40,588 nt of DNA from Pseudobdellovibrionaceae bacterium (GCA_025055135.1 JANWYU010000208.1:1-40588); one strand, 5' to 3'. Positions 26,221 to 35,366 are shown, numbered from the stretch's first letter. Numbers and translations are program-made. The notes: generated by a model not told the origin, from the letters alone.

Positions 26221-27417
26221 ATGTGTTCATTTCATTCGCTTATCCAATTTCAATTCTATGTGTTATGGTTTAAGAGGTTTTCGCGTTTTGGTGTTAGTTG
26301 GGGTTTGGTAGCCCTTATTCTTTTTTCTGGTAACACAAGTTGTAAAGAGGAACAACAAGCAGGTACGGCAGAACAAGGTCGACAGTTGCGTCGCCGGGTT
26401 CAGATGGGAACGATTAAAGCTCCTGAAATCCAATTGCCTCAAGGAGGAAAGTTTGATTTTCAGTATGCTGCCAATGCCCAATTGTATCATGTGTTAACCA
26501 AGACTCAGGCGTTTTCCACAGCAACTATTGATCCCAACAAAATATATGATCCTTCTGGATTAAGCGATGTGGAGGCTAATCAATTTCGTAGGTGCGAGGA
26601 TCAAGATGAGGTCATGGTTTATTATCGTGGGTTTGGGTATGTGAAAGAAAGCTTCTCTAAAGTTGCCGGTTGTATGATTGATTTGCCCCAAGGATTGATT
26701 TCAGGGAACATTATCGATTTTGCTCTTATTAACAAAACCAATTTTAGATTAGGGTTACCTCAAATCCCTCTATTAAGTGGTTTTGAGTTTGAGTTTCAGA
26801 AGTTCGAATTATCCATGGGCATGAGGGTGATGCATCCTCTCATTCAAGGAGGGATTCAGTCTGGTGATCGCAAGATAATCGCTACCACCGAGCAAAACAA
26901 ATATGTTAAAGATTACGGATTTGGATTAAAGCTCAATTTTTCTGGATTTGAATTCGGGCCCAGCATGTATTTTAAATCTCCCTTACGTAAAGTTGTGGAT
27001 GATGCTTTAGTTGCCTCTGTTACCGATTTGGCCCGTCAATGGAACCTTAAAGAGCCTTGGTATGCCATGATTTTGAGAGCATGTGACAAATATATTTATG
27101 TTAATGCAGGAAGTACAAGCGACGCCAATTTAAAGGTAGGTGACATTTTACGAATTCACAACGTTACCTATCGCTGGCGCGGACCTGCTTGCAAAGCAGG
27201 ATCCCAGCTATTGGGAGCTATTGATGCAGTAGAAGGGCCCGTTGGTTATGCGAGGGTAGTGAGTGTGGGAGATACCATGTCAGCCGCGCTAGTTTTAGAC
27301 AATGATCCTCAATATCCCCACTCTCGAGAGGTGATTCGTCCCGGCGCTCGGGTTTATATGGAAAAAATGGTAGAACCCCCTCAAAAACCAAAAGAAAATT
27401 CATCAACAAAAAAGTAA
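26221..27417 (+). CDS. Exported protein with CsgG/FlgT-like C-terminus, unknown function
   Basis: 398 aa. A long N-terminal leader has a hydrophobic segment at about 26-36 followed by SGNTSC at Cys41; the -3 residue is Asn, so the lipobox is poor and plain export or atypical lipidation are both possible. Residues about 230-290 (FGLKLNFSGFEFGPSMYFKS, then VVDDALVASVTDLARQW) recall a CsgG-like helix-strand region. Residues about 295-375 (KYIYVNAGSTSDANLKVGDIL, then VGYARVVSVGDTMSAALVL) follow the pattern of FlgT/CsgG-associated C-terminal domains: a strand ending in NxG, 'L K V G D' and a late V-x-x-V-G-D. This assignment is by eye. GGGAGG lies 5 bases before the ATG. A probable barrel protein follows after 44 bases. 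Confidence 0.75.
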   Translation: MCSFHSLIQFQFYVLWFKRFSRFGVSWGLVALILFSGNTSCKEEQQAGTAEQGRQLRRRVQMGTIKAPEIQLPQGGKFDFQYAANAQLYHVLTKTQAFSTATIDPNKIYDPSGLSDVEANQFRRCEDQDEVMVYYRGFGYVKESFSKVAGCMIDLPQGLISGNIIDFALINKTNFRLGLPQIPLLSGFEFEFQKFELSMGMRVMHPLIQGGIQSGDRKIIATTEQNKYVKDYGFGLKLNFSGFEFGPSMYFKSPLRKVVDDALVASVTDLARQWNLKEPWYAMILRACDKYIYVNAGSTSDANLKVGDILRIHNVTYRWRGPACKAGSQLLGAIDAVEGPVGYARVVSVGDTMSAALVLDNDPQYPHSREVIRPGARVYMEKMVEPPQKPKENSSTKK

Positions 27418-27461
27418 TAAAATTTTTTGATCTTCCCCAACTCTTATGAAATTCTGAAGGG

Positions 27462-28532
27462 GTGATACTGGTTCTCATTCAGAGTTGGTTGACTGTGGCA
27501 TTTGGTCAGATACCTCCCCCACCAGCTATTGAAGGTTGTGGTGGGCGGGGGCAATTGACCCTAAGCAATTACGTTTTTTTGGCCCCTTCATCTCAGTTAC
27601 AAAAAAGTTTAATTGGGTTACCCCAAGGTCAGATTTTAGGCCTTTGTGAGGGATATGATGGGGTAGCAGGCATTGAGGTAGAGCTACGTTACCCGCATCC
27701 GTTAGAACAAAGATCAGGGCCATGGCTGCAAAGATTGGAATGGGTGCAGCAGATAGGCACATGGGAGGGGGCGATAGGGGTGATGTGGGATCCTTGGATT
27801 TTGTGGAATCATGAGCATTGGCAAAAACACCTTGTTGATGTTTCTCTGAGGCATTTCTCATGGCGGTTGGGTTGGATACCGCCCAGCGAGAGCGGGATAG
27901 GGATTGTGCGTCCCCTTTCGGATGGGGAAGTGGGGTTTCGTATCACCCAAGGGGTGGACTTCAAGCCCCTTTTTAACAAGGATTTCGTATGTTGGATGAA
28001 TTTTACTTATCATCAACTAAGCGTGTTACTGTATTCACGCCTTGGTTTCTATGAAATGATCAATGAACATTCCAACCACAGGCATCGCTATGGAGCATCC
28101 CTTGCAATAGATTTGGGACCGAACCCTGTTCGATGGGGGGTTAGCTATCTTCATCATCAATCAGGGGCTGATGGGGTGAAATTCTTTAATCTTAATTTGC
28201 CCGCTAATGCCGTCCCATTCAGCTATCACTTTGACACTTATGGGTGGGAAGGTGGGGTTTTGGAGGGAGGGCTTTGGGACTGGTGGGTTACCTATCGGTT
28301 ACCATTTGGTGAATTTTTTTTTCGGGGGGAGGAGGGTTACGTCGTGAAGAATGTAGGTGATGCTTGGTTTCAATCGTTGGGAATGGGTTATCAATGGAAA
28401 CACAATCGCTCCGGTACTTGGTCGATTTATTTGTTGGATATGGAATTAGGAAAATCCTTTAAACTGATGAGTCACATGTGGCTAGGGTTGGTTTGGCAAA
28501 TGCATTTTTTTGACGGATTCTTGATTTGGTAG
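27462..28532 (+). CDS. Probable outer-membrane beta-barrel protein
   Basis: 356 aa from GTG 27462. A short signal peptide (MILVLIQSWLTVAFG, cleavage probably before QIPPPP) is followed by about 340 residues very rich in Trp, Tyr, Gly and alternating hydrophobic residues, e.g. WLQRLEWVQQIGTWEGAIGV and RYGASLAIDLGPNPVRWGVSYLHHQ. The chain ends FDGFLIW, an aromatic C-terminal residue as in BAM-inserted barrels. No specific family recognised. SD-like GAAGGG lies right before the GTG, so the start is less certain than the frame. It is probably co-transcribed with the exported protein 44 bases upstream. Confidence 0.7.
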   Translation: MILVLIQSWLTVAFGQIPPPPAIEGCGGRGQLTLSNYVFLAPSSQLQKSLIGLPQGQILGLCEGYDGVAGIEVELRYPHPLEQRSGPWLQRLEWVQQIGTWEGAIGVMWDPWILWNHEHWQKHLVDVSLRHFSWRLGWIPPSESGIGIVRPLSDGEVGFRITQGVDFKPLFNKDFVCWMNFTYHQLSVLLYSRLGFYEMINEHSNHRHRYGASLAIDLGPNPVRWGVSYLHHQSGADGVKFFNLNLPANAVPFSYHFDTYGWEGGVLEGGLWDWWVTYRLPFGEFFFRGEEGYVVKNVGDAWFQSLGMGYQWKHNRSGTWSIYLLDMELGKSFKLMSHMWLGLVWQMHFFDGFLIW

Positions 28533-28570
28533 AACCCGATTTCGGGGTTAATAAGTAGGAGGTTTGTGTT

Positions 28571-29254
28571 GTGGACAGAATTGGTTCAGATCGGGCGATG
28601 GAGCGCCTTAATCAGGAATTGGCTCTAATGGGGTCTTTAGTGGAACAGCAGCTCATGGAATTGGGAGAATGTTGGCAGAGTTTCCGTTCCGATTGTGTTG
28701 AGCGGATTTTAAAGATTGAGGAACAGATTAATCAAAAACACAAAGCAATTGATGAGACGTGTGTGGAGTTGATTGCCCAATTTAGCCCTAAGGCCACTGA
28801 TTTACGGCGGGTTTTTGCCATTAACAAAATGAACAACGATTTAGAGCGGATGGGTGATCAATGCCGCAACTGCGCTTTTATTTTGAAGGATCTCAAAGAA
28901 GAATTGATGATGGATGAGCGGCAAACCCCCATTGGAACCATGTTAGAGCTAGCTAAAAAAATGGTGGTTACTGCACTTGATGCCTTCATATTGGGCGATA
29001 TGATTAAGGCCCATACTGTTTTGGATTTAGATGATCGCCTTGATCGTCAAAAGGATGATACTGTTGAGTTAATGGAACAAAAGATAATGCAAAATCCAGG
29101 TAAGGTTAAATGCTTTCTCAGTCAGATTTTTTTAGCGAAAAATATTGAACGGATTGGAGATCACGCAACAAACTTAGCAGAAGAGATTATTTATTTTAAA
29201 ACTGGTGAGGATGTGAGGCATTTGGGCAAAGTGGACTTGAATCGTAAGTCTTAA
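28571..29254 (+). CDS. phoU: Phosphate-signalling protein PhoU
   Basis: 227 aa, typical size. PhoU dampens the Pho kinase, usually together with the Pst transporter. Two PhoU helical repeats are visible, each with the metal-site motif: ERMGDQCRN near 95 and ERIGDHATNLAEEI near 195. GTG start with AGGAGG 9 bases upstream. phoB and a PhoR-like kinase follow. No pstSCAB genes are in the window, so the transporter must be elsewhere or replaced. Confidence 0.95.
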   Translation: MDRIGSDRAMERLNQELALMGSLVEQQLMELGECWQSFRSDCVERILKIEEQINQKHKAIDETCVELIAQFSPKATDLRRVFAINKMNNDLERMGDQCRNCAFILKDLKEELMMDERQTPIGTMLELAKKMVVTALDAFILGDMIKAHTVLDLDDRLDRQKDDTVELMEQKIMQNPGKVKCFLSQIFLAKNIERIGDHATNLAEEIIYFKTGEDVRHLGKVDLNRKS

Positions 29255-29269
29255 AAAGGAGAAAGGATC

Positions 29270-29974
29270 ATGACCATAAATGCAAAAAAATGTTTGGTAG
29301 TAGAAGATGAACGAGATATTCGCGATCTGGTGAGTCTCATTCTCTCTCGAGAAGGTTACTCAGTGGAGGCGGTTGCTGATCCTACTCAGGCTCGCGCTCG
29401 AATTGCGGAAAATACTTTTGATTTAATCATCGTGGATTGGATGTTACCTGGGGAAAGTGGTGTTGATTTGATTCGTCAACTGCGAAGTGATAAAAGGTCC
29501 GATCCTGTGTTGATTTTGACGGCCAAATCACAGCCGGAAGATGTAGTAGAAGGACTTAAGGCTGGAGCCGATGATTATCTTACTAAGCCATTTGATAATA
29601 ATGTGTTACTTGCTCGTGCCGAAGCTTTAGTGCGGCGGAAAAAATGGTCTGAGGAATTACAAAATCGGGGCAATAAGTCCGTATACCAATGGGGTGGAAT
29701 TTATTTAGATGTGGATCGTCATGAAGTGAGGGTGGAGGATCAAACAGTCCACCTAACTCCCAGTGAGTATAAGATTCTTCTAGAAATGTTAAAAAACGTG
29801 GGTCGGGTACTCACACGGGATTATTTGATTAGTAAGGTGCAAGGGGAAGGAATTGCGGTAACGGGGCGTACTATTGATACCCATGTTTTTGCGTTACGAA
29901 AAAAAATGATGAATCAGGCCGATTTGATCGAAACCATCAGAGGAGTGGGATATCGAATCCGAGACAAAATTTAA
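29270..29974 (+). CDS. phoB: OmpR/PhoB-family response regulator
   Basis: 234 aa. Receiver domain at 1-120 with the acidic pair around Asp13, phosphoacceptor Asp56 (IIVDWMLPGESG), Thr in LTAKS and Lys in DDYLTKPF. OmpR-type winged-helix DNA-binding domain at about 135-234 (HLTPSEYKILLEMLKN, then GRTIDTHVFALRKKM). Position after phoU and before a PhoR-like kinase identifies it as PhoB, the activator of phosphate-starvation genes. AAGGAGA lies 10 bases before the ATG. The stop TAA at 29972-29974 is followed after one base by the proposed ATT start of the kinase. Confidence 0.93.
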   Translation: MTINAKKCLVVEDERDIRDLVSLILSREGYSVEAVADPTQARARIAENTFDLIIVDWMLPGESGVDLIRQLRSDKRSDPVLILTAKSQPEDVVEGLKAGADDYLTKPFDNNVLLARAEALVRRKKWSEELQNRGNKSVYQWGGIYLDVDRHEVRVEDQTVHLTPSEYKILLEMLKNVGRVLTRDYLISKVQGEGIAVTGRTIDTHVFALRKKMMNQADLIETIRGVGYRIRDKI

Positions 29975-29975
29975 T

Positions 29976-31376
29976 ATTCGATTATTTAAATTCTTTGCCC
30001 TGCCTTTAGCGGTCGTCCATGTTCTTTTATCGTTAATTGGTTTATTTTTCGTAACAATTTCATGGTCGGAGTATTTAGTATTTAATGGGATTTTGGCTTT
30101 AAGTAACCTATTCGTGGTTTATTGGGTTACGAAATCTCTTGCCCGAGAATATGAGCATATCGTGTCTAAGACCCAGCGTATGGGGCTGAAATTTCGCCAA
30201 TGGGTTCATCAAGAGGAAGAGGAAGACAAGGTAGGATCTGAAGAAGACGAGCTGTTTACTGAATTGAGTAAGGCTTTAGAACAGGTCAAGTACAAGTTGC
30301 TCAGTAGTCGAAAAAAACTGGCTCATGAGTTCGAGCAGGCAAAGGCTTTGATGAGTTCATTGCAAGAGGCTGTTGTGGCAATTGATTTGGATTCGCGATG
30401 TTTATTTTTTAATTCTTCTTTTGCGGTGGCTTTTTTGGAAGGAGGACATTTAGAAAAGTTTAGTGATCGCCAGCTACTGTTATTTCAAGCGTTACGTCAT
30501 GATTTTTTGTCGTTAAAAATAAAGGAAGTATTTGAAAAACGCTCTCCTGCTCAGTTGGAATGCCGACTATTGCATAAGGCTAACCAGCAGTCCCGAGATT
30601 ACGTGGTTAAAATATCCCCGTTGTTCGAGGAAAGGGCTGGGGATGAAATTTATGGGGCATTAATTGTTTTTCACGATGTTACCGAATTAAAAGAGAGCGA
30701 AAGGAATAAGTTGCTCTTTGTAGAAAATGCAAGCCATGAGTTACGTACTCCATTGACCAGCGTCAAAGGGTACATTGATTTAGCGCTAGTCGACTTAGAA
30801 AAGAATCTTCCTATTAAGGTTTGGTTGGAACAGGCCAAAAAGGGAGTACAGAGATTGGTGGATTTAGTGGAAGATTTACTGCAACTTGCTGTTTTGGACA
30901 AAAATCCCAAATTGAATAAGGATTGGATCAATCCGGTAGAAGTTACTGAAAGGGTTTTTAATTTGTTGGCCCTTCAAGCTTCCGAAAAAAAAATGACCCT
31001 TAAAGTTAGTAGTGAAATTCCATTAATTTTTTTAGATGAGTCCAAAGTAGAGCAAATATTGATTAATTTAGTATCTAACTCCATTCGATATAATGGGGAG
31101 GGAACAATAGTAACAGTTACATGGGTCAATAATGGTAATCCCCAATTAGTCGTTTCGGACGATGGGGTTGGTATTCCTGAGGCTCATTGGGGTAAGCTTT
31201 TTGAACGATTCTATCGCGTAGATCAAGGAAGAAATCGAGAACAAGGGGGTACCGGGTTAGGTTTAGCTATAGTTAAGCAATTGGTAGAAATTCAAGGGGG
31301 GAGTATTACTGTGGGGAGACCCGATAATGGTAAAGGAATTGCATTTATTATTTCCTGGCCTCCCAGTTCTCGATAA
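29976..31376 (+). CDS. phoR: PhoR-like sensor histidine kinase, probable ATT start
   Basis: 466 aa if begun at ATT 29976. Two N-terminal membrane helices (about 6-28 and 34-53), linker helix, a PAS domain at about 110-215 (SLQEAVVAIDLD, then LIVFHDVTEL), HisKA with phospho-acceptor His254 in NASHELRTPL, and HATPase_c with INLVSNSIRYN, DDGVGIP and GGTGLGLAI. Membrane anchoring without a periplasmic sensor domain is as in E. coli PhoR. Oddity: in this frame between the upstream stop (29925-29927) and TTG 30093 there is no ATG, GTG or TTG, yet the TTG lies after the first membrane helix. ATT 29976, one base past the phoB stop, gives MRLFKFFALPLAVV, a natural kinase N-terminus. Alternatives are TTG 30093 (427 aa, one helix) or a sequence error. 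Confidence 0.85.
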   Translation: MRLFKFFALPLAVVHVLLSLIGLFFVTISWSEYLVFNGILALSNLFVVYWVTKSLAREYEHIVSKTQRMGLKFRQWVHQEEEEDKVGSEEDELFTELSKALEQVKYKLLSSRKKLAHEFEQAKALMSSLQEAVVAIDLDSRCLFFNSSFAVAFLEGGHLEKFSDRQLLLFQALRHDFLSLKIKEVFEKRSPAQLECRLLHKANQQSRDYVVKISPLFEERAGDEIYGALIVFHDVTELKESERNKLLFVENASHELRTPLTSVKGYIDLALVDLEKNLPIKVWLEQAKKGVQRLVDLVEDLLQLAVLDKNPKLNKDWINPVEVTERVFNLLALQASEKKMTLKVSSEIPLIFLDESKVEQILINLVSNSIRYNGEGTIVTVTWVNNGNPQLVVSDDGVGIPEAHWGKLFERFYRVDQGRNREQGGTGLGLAIVKQLVEIQGGSITVGRPDNGKGIAFIISWPPSSR

Positions 31377-31398
31377 TGTTTGCGCTAGGTCCGCTTAA

Positions 31399-33582
31399 TC
31401 ATTGATATGTTGGAGAGGTTACCATATTTCTCCACAGAGTTTCGGAAGGTTTAAAGCTTTCGTTTTCAATAAGCTTGTAAATAATGATGTTACGAGCAAT
31501 GGATTTTACGTAAATTTGGGTCTCAGAAGTCGGCAACTCATCAATCCAAAGATATGGTAATTCTGATTGATTCCAATCTTTTTTCTGCTGTCTCCAAGAT
31601 TTTAAGCGAGTGACGCCATAATTGTAAGCAGCTAAGGCAAGTAACAGATCCCCTTGATGATTATCAATCATTTGCCTTAGATAGCGAGTGCCGAGTGTTA
31701 TGTTTAAGATGGTATCGCGACCTTGGCGATACCAATCTCGGAGGTAGATTCCTTCCTTTCGAGCCACTTCTAAAGCCGTGGGTGCTAAAAGTTGCATCAG
31801 CCCTAAGGCTTGTGAAGGACTTTCACTTAACGGTAAAAACTGACTTTCTTGTCGAATAAGGGAGTATACGATAACGGGATCAATCTGATTCCTTTTTGAT
31901 TCTTGTTCAATTGTTTCAGAGAAGGGTTTTACGAAAATTTTTTTTAGATCATTTTGGGAAAGTAATTTATTTTGGGACAGATCAAATAAGAGAAGAGAGA
32001 GGGGAGCGGGATGTGCCCAATTATGGAAAAGACTTTTTAAAAAAAGTAACCATGATCTATTGGGAATAATGGGAATTTCTCGACACTCCTGATATCCCTC
32101 GTCCCAAAAGTTTGATTCCATGAGTAATTTACAGCGATTTATTTTTTTTGTTTCCCATGACGTCAGTAGAGATGGGTTGTTTTTAATCATTTCCAGTTCT
32201 TGTTGAGTGGGTTCCTGGCCGCCATTGATAAAAGTGGATTGGGGGAATAAGGTAGCTAAAAGGGGCTTATCAGATTCAGAGGCGGTAACAAGTCCATAAA
32301 AGGTTAGAGGAAATTTTTCTATTAGTTCCTGAATCTTTTTTTCCCACTTTTCTTTTGGTGCTCCACTCTTTTGTAAGGCCCTAATTTGCCAATATCTTGC
32401 GGTCAATTCTGTATGAGAACTCGCTCCTCCCTGAATTAAATGTTCCAATATTTCGCTTGCCTTAATCCAATTTTTGGTCCGTAGGTAGCCCAATCCTAAT
32501 TTTAACTGAGCATCCTCTATTTCTTTGAAGGTAGGGTATTTTTGAACCAAAGAGGTAAGGTTTTTTTCAGATTGTTCGTAATCACCTAAGAAAAAGTTTG
32601 TTCGACCCAATATCCAAAGCAATTCTGCGGTATCATTTTTTCCTAATATACCGGTAATACTACTAAGCTCCTTCGAATTAATATAGTCTCCGGTAACATG
32701 AAGCCGTTTTAACCAATAAACTATAAATTCCGAAGGAACCTCTTTGAGCTTATTTTTATTTTCGGATTTTAGGTAACGAGATAAATTTTCGAAAAGTTTT
32801 TTCTCCACTCGTTCAGCATTAATTCCTCCGGGAAAATTTTTAAGATATTTAACGCCACTTTCTAGAATAAGGTTTGTTTTATGTTGGAGTAGCGCGTTCT
32901 CAAACTCCTGAAAAATTTTTATTTCATCAAGGTTTCGTCGTTCCATCGATTGACTTGTCGAGGATTGGGAGGAAACGATTTCATAAAGGAGGTTACTAGC
33001 GGGAGTAACATCTAATATTGGGATTCTACCATTGGTCCCTTTGGGATTAATTTTTATGGCTTTTTTTGAAAAAATGTGTGCCTCGTCCATGAGGCCCAAT
33101 TTTTTAAACGTTAGGCTTAAAAGGTATAGGTGGGCGGTTTTTTGCTCCATAGTGAGAGGGACCATCTCTTCTAAGATTAGAAGCAACCGCTGTATGTCCT
33201 TGGGATCTCCTGAATCTAAGTTTTTATACAGATGTAGTAGTAACCAATCGAATTCACGGCGAATCAGGCGAATGGAGCCCTCTGAAAACGCAATATTGCC
33301 CTTATTTTGAAGAGAGGTAAGCTCGTTTGGAAAACTCAATCCCTTATCAAAAATATAGGAGTTGAAGCAATGCAAAAAGCGGAACATCAAATAATCAGCG
33401 ATTTCAGTGTATTTTTCCATGATTTGAGGGGAGTATCTCAGGCACTCTACCCACTGTTTTTTTTCGATATACTCTCTCCATTCTTTCAGAGTTACATTTT
33501 GCGGCAGTTGCGCTGGGGAGGGTAATGGGGTTAAGAAATGGAAAAGGCACAGAAAAAGAATTATTTTTGTTATGGTCCACAT
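31399..33582 (-). CDS. Soluble lytic murein transglycosylase, Slt70-like
   Basis: 727 aa, longer than E. coli Slt70 (about 645). Cleaves the MurNAc-GlcNAc bond of peptidoglycan, forming 1,6-anhydro ends, in the periplasm. Signal peptide with hydrophobic core ILFLCLFHFL, probable cleavage after SPAQ (about residue 25). Residues about 30-545 are helical with TPR-like pairs (e.g. ALWILG-type repeats around 300-400) and should form the superhelical ring. The C-terminal catalytic domain carries LIRQESQF with catalytic Glu579, then QALGLMQLLAPTALEVA and LALAAYNYG. It converges on the PhoR-like kinase (22-base gap) and is divergent from the cupin gene (59-base gap). Confidence 0.92.
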   Translation of the reverse strand: MWTITKIILFLCLFHFLTPLPSPAQLPQNVTLKEWREYIEKKQWVECLRYSPQIMEKYTEIADYLMFRFLHCFNSYIFDKGLSFPNELTSLQNKGNIAFSEGSIRLIRREFDWLLLHLYKNLDSGDPKDIQRLLLILEEMVPLTMEQKTAHLYLLSLTFKKLGLMDEAHIFSKKAIKINPKGTNGRIPILDVTPASNLLYEIVSSQSSTSQSMERRNLDEIKIFQEFENALLQHKTNLILESGVKYLKNFPGGINAERVEKKLFENLSRYLKSENKNKLKEVPSEFIVYWLKRLHVTGDYINSKELSSITGILGKNDTAELLWILGRTNFFLGDYEQSEKNLTSLVQKYPTFKEIEDAQLKLGLGYLRTKNWIKASEILEHLIQGGASSHTELTARYWQIRALQKSGAPKEKWEKKIQELIEKFPLTFYGLVTASESDKPLLATLFPQSTFINGGQEPTQQELEMIKNNPSLLTSWETKKINRCKLLMESNFWDEGYQECREIPIIPNRSWLLFLKSLFHNWAHPAPLSLLLFDLSQNKLLSQNDLKKIFVKPFSETIEQESKRNQIDPVIVYSLIRQESQFLPLSESPSQALGLMQLLAPTALEVARKEGIYLRDWYRQGRDTILNITLGTRYLRQMIDNHQGDLLLALAAYNYGVTRLKSWRQQKKDWNQSELPYLWIDELPTSETQIYVKSIARNIIIYKLIENESFKPSETLWRNMVTSPTYQ

Positions 33583-33641
33583 TTGAGATTGAGGTTAAAT
33601 TTTTTCATGACCTCTGTAAAGGGCTAGATTAGGATGATGTT

Positions 33642-33944
33642 ATGTTAATTCAAAGATGGCAGGCGCCCGAATTCCCCACTCGCGAACAACTCATGAGTTT
33701 GCTAGAACGTGAGGCTATTGAGCCTTCCATCGAAACCTGGTCTGGTCACGTTGAGATTAAGGAGCATCGTCATCCTTGGACTGAGATTTTGGTTGTTACC
33801 CGGGGTGAGCTAGTAGTGGATCTAGGAGGCCATCAGGTGCTTTTGCGTCAGGGAGATCGGATCGATATTCCCGCTTACACCAAGCACTCCTATAAAATTC
33901 TTAGTTCTTCTGGGGTTGAATTGGTAATGGGTTTAAAAATATGA
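33642..33944 (+). CDS. Small cupin-domain protein
   Basis: 100 aa, essentially a single cupin barrel. Metal motif: EHRHPWTE (His42, His44, Glu48) and a later His82 in PAYTKHSYKI; LRQGDRIDIP is the typical inter-motif turn. The protein could bind a metal or small ligand; no enzymatic role can be read. Its TGA overlaps the ATG of the diguanylate cyclase (ATGA), so the two are translated together and may work together. It is divergent from the transglycosylase gene. Confidence 0.85.
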   Translation: MLIQRWQAPEFPTREQLMSLLEREAIEPSIETWSGHVEIKEHRHPWTEILVVTRGELVVDLGGHQVLLRQGDRIDIPAYTKHSYKILSSSGVELVMGLKI

Positions 33945-35329
33945 AATCAATGTTACCGCTAGAGGAGGCGATCGGTGTTGTTCTTGATGATGCTTTAGAT
34001 AGCGTAGTTATTTTAGACCCAGAGGACAAGTTAGTTTTTGTTAATGAGGCATTTGAACGCTTAGTGGGGAAAAGTCGTAAGAGAATCCTGGGAAAAACAA
34101 TTCATTCAGTGTTACCGATCACTTCCTCTCAACAATCAGATACTCGTAATATATTGATGGATGACCAACTTCGGGAGGTTGAGGTTTTCATTAATGGGAG
34201 TGCTAGTTTATTTGCTATTCAGACAAAGACATACCCATTTTTGCCCAATCGAAGAGTAACCGTTTTGCGAGATGTATCGTTAGAAAGAAGGTTGCATCAG
34301 CAATATAAAACTCAATTGCAAGAGAAAGAACAACTCATTGCCCAATTAGACCGAAAAATTGGGGAACTGCAGGTTTTAGTTGAAGTATTAAATACGAGTT
34401 TATCAGATGTAAACGCGGATCAAAACGTGATCAAGATTACTCAGTTACTTCAAAAGCAGTATTTTGTACATGGGCTTATTATTTTGGAATTTGATCAAAA
34501 GCCTAAGGCTGACACTATTTTGTTTTCTCATGGTTTTTCCCTCTCTGATTCTGCTGTTAATGTTTGGATGGAGTATTTAGACAAACAAAGTTGGGAACCC
34601 ACGGAAGGAAAGAAAATAATTGAACCGTTCTTCGACAAAGAAGCGGATATTTATCATTTTGCATATCTTGGGAAAAATTACTTTTGGTATCTTTTTGGTT
34701 TGTTGGTTACCAAAGAAGCGGCAGGCAAGTTCCTTTCTCATTTTGATTTTCTAAATGTGCTTTTGCAGCAGTGGTCAGTAATAGTGGAGAATCAAAGTTT
34801 GTACCTAAGTTCCATTACAGATCCAAAAACGCAACTGTATAACCAGCGGTATTTCCATCATAAATTGAAATCAGAAATTGCGCGATCAAGAAGGTACAAA
34901 AGTGTGTTTTGTCTTGTTTTGATTGATTTGGATTATTTTAAACAAGTTAACGATCACTTTGGTCATCAGGAAGGAGATCTGTTTCTTATTCATGTAGCGA
35001 AATTGCTTCGGCAGAATTTTCGCAACGTTGATATTATCTGTCGAATTGGGGGCGATGAATTTGCGGTGATTTTGCCCCACACCAATGTAGAGGGGGCACA
35101 AATTTCGGTGGAACGATTATACCAATTAGGGAAGGATCATCCATATGTGACCCAACAAGGGAAAAAGATACCAGTATCGTTTAGCATCGGAATTGGAGAA
35201 TTTCCAACTTATGGCGCTGACGAGGAATCGTTGTTTCAAGTTACTGACCAAGCTTTGTATCAAGCCAAGAATGCGGGCCGGGGGTGGTATCGTGTTTTTT
35301 CATTGCCCCTTAATACGGGGATGACATAA
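33941..35329 (+). CDS. PAS-GGDEF diguanylate cyclase
   Basis: 462 aa, no membrane segment. Residues about 8-115 form a PAS domain (VVILDPEDKLVFVNEAFERLVG), then a coiled coil to about 150 and a 140-residue middle module, perhaps GAF-like (inference). The GGDEF domain spans about 295-455 with IDLDYFKQVNDHFGH and an intact active loop GGDEF (370-374). The product-inhibition I-site RxxD is present (Arg361-Asp364), so this should be an active, feedback-regulated c-di-GMP synthase. Its ATG overlaps the cupin stop; a second ATG at 33950 is possible. It may receive a cytoplasmic signal through PAS, GAF-like module or the cupin partner. Confidence 0.92.
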   Translation: MKSMLPLEEAIGVVLDDALDSVVILDPEDKLVFVNEAFERLVGKSRKRILGKTIHSVLPITSSQQSDTRNILMDDQLREVEVFINGSASLFAIQTKTYPFLPNRRVTVLRDVSLERRLHQQYKTQLQEKEQLIAQLDRKIGELQVLVEVLNTSLSDVNADQNVIKITQLLQKQYFVHGLIILEFDQKPKADTILFSHGFSLSDSAVNVWMEYLDKQSWEPTEGKKIIEPFFDKEADIYHFAYLGKNYFWYLFGLLVTKEAAGKFLSHFDFLNVLLQQWSVIVENQSLYLSSITDPKTQLYNQRYFHHKLKSEIARSRRYKSVFCLVLIDLDYFKQVNDHFGHQEGDLFLIHVAKLLRQNFRNVDIICRIGGDEFAVILPHTNVEGAQISVERLYQLGKDHPYVTQQGKKIPVSFSIGIGEFPTYGADEESLFQVTDQALYQAKNAGRGWYRVFSLPLNTGMT

Positions 35330-35366
35330 AGAATGTCCTGCTTGAGTTAACTCTGGGAGTTGCAGG

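Noticed and set aside
35337-35366. Hairpin CCTGC ... GCAGG with inner AACTC/GAGTT stem between convergent genes
   Set aside because: The stems are short (5 bp each) and no T-run follows on either strand, so I do not call it a terminator.
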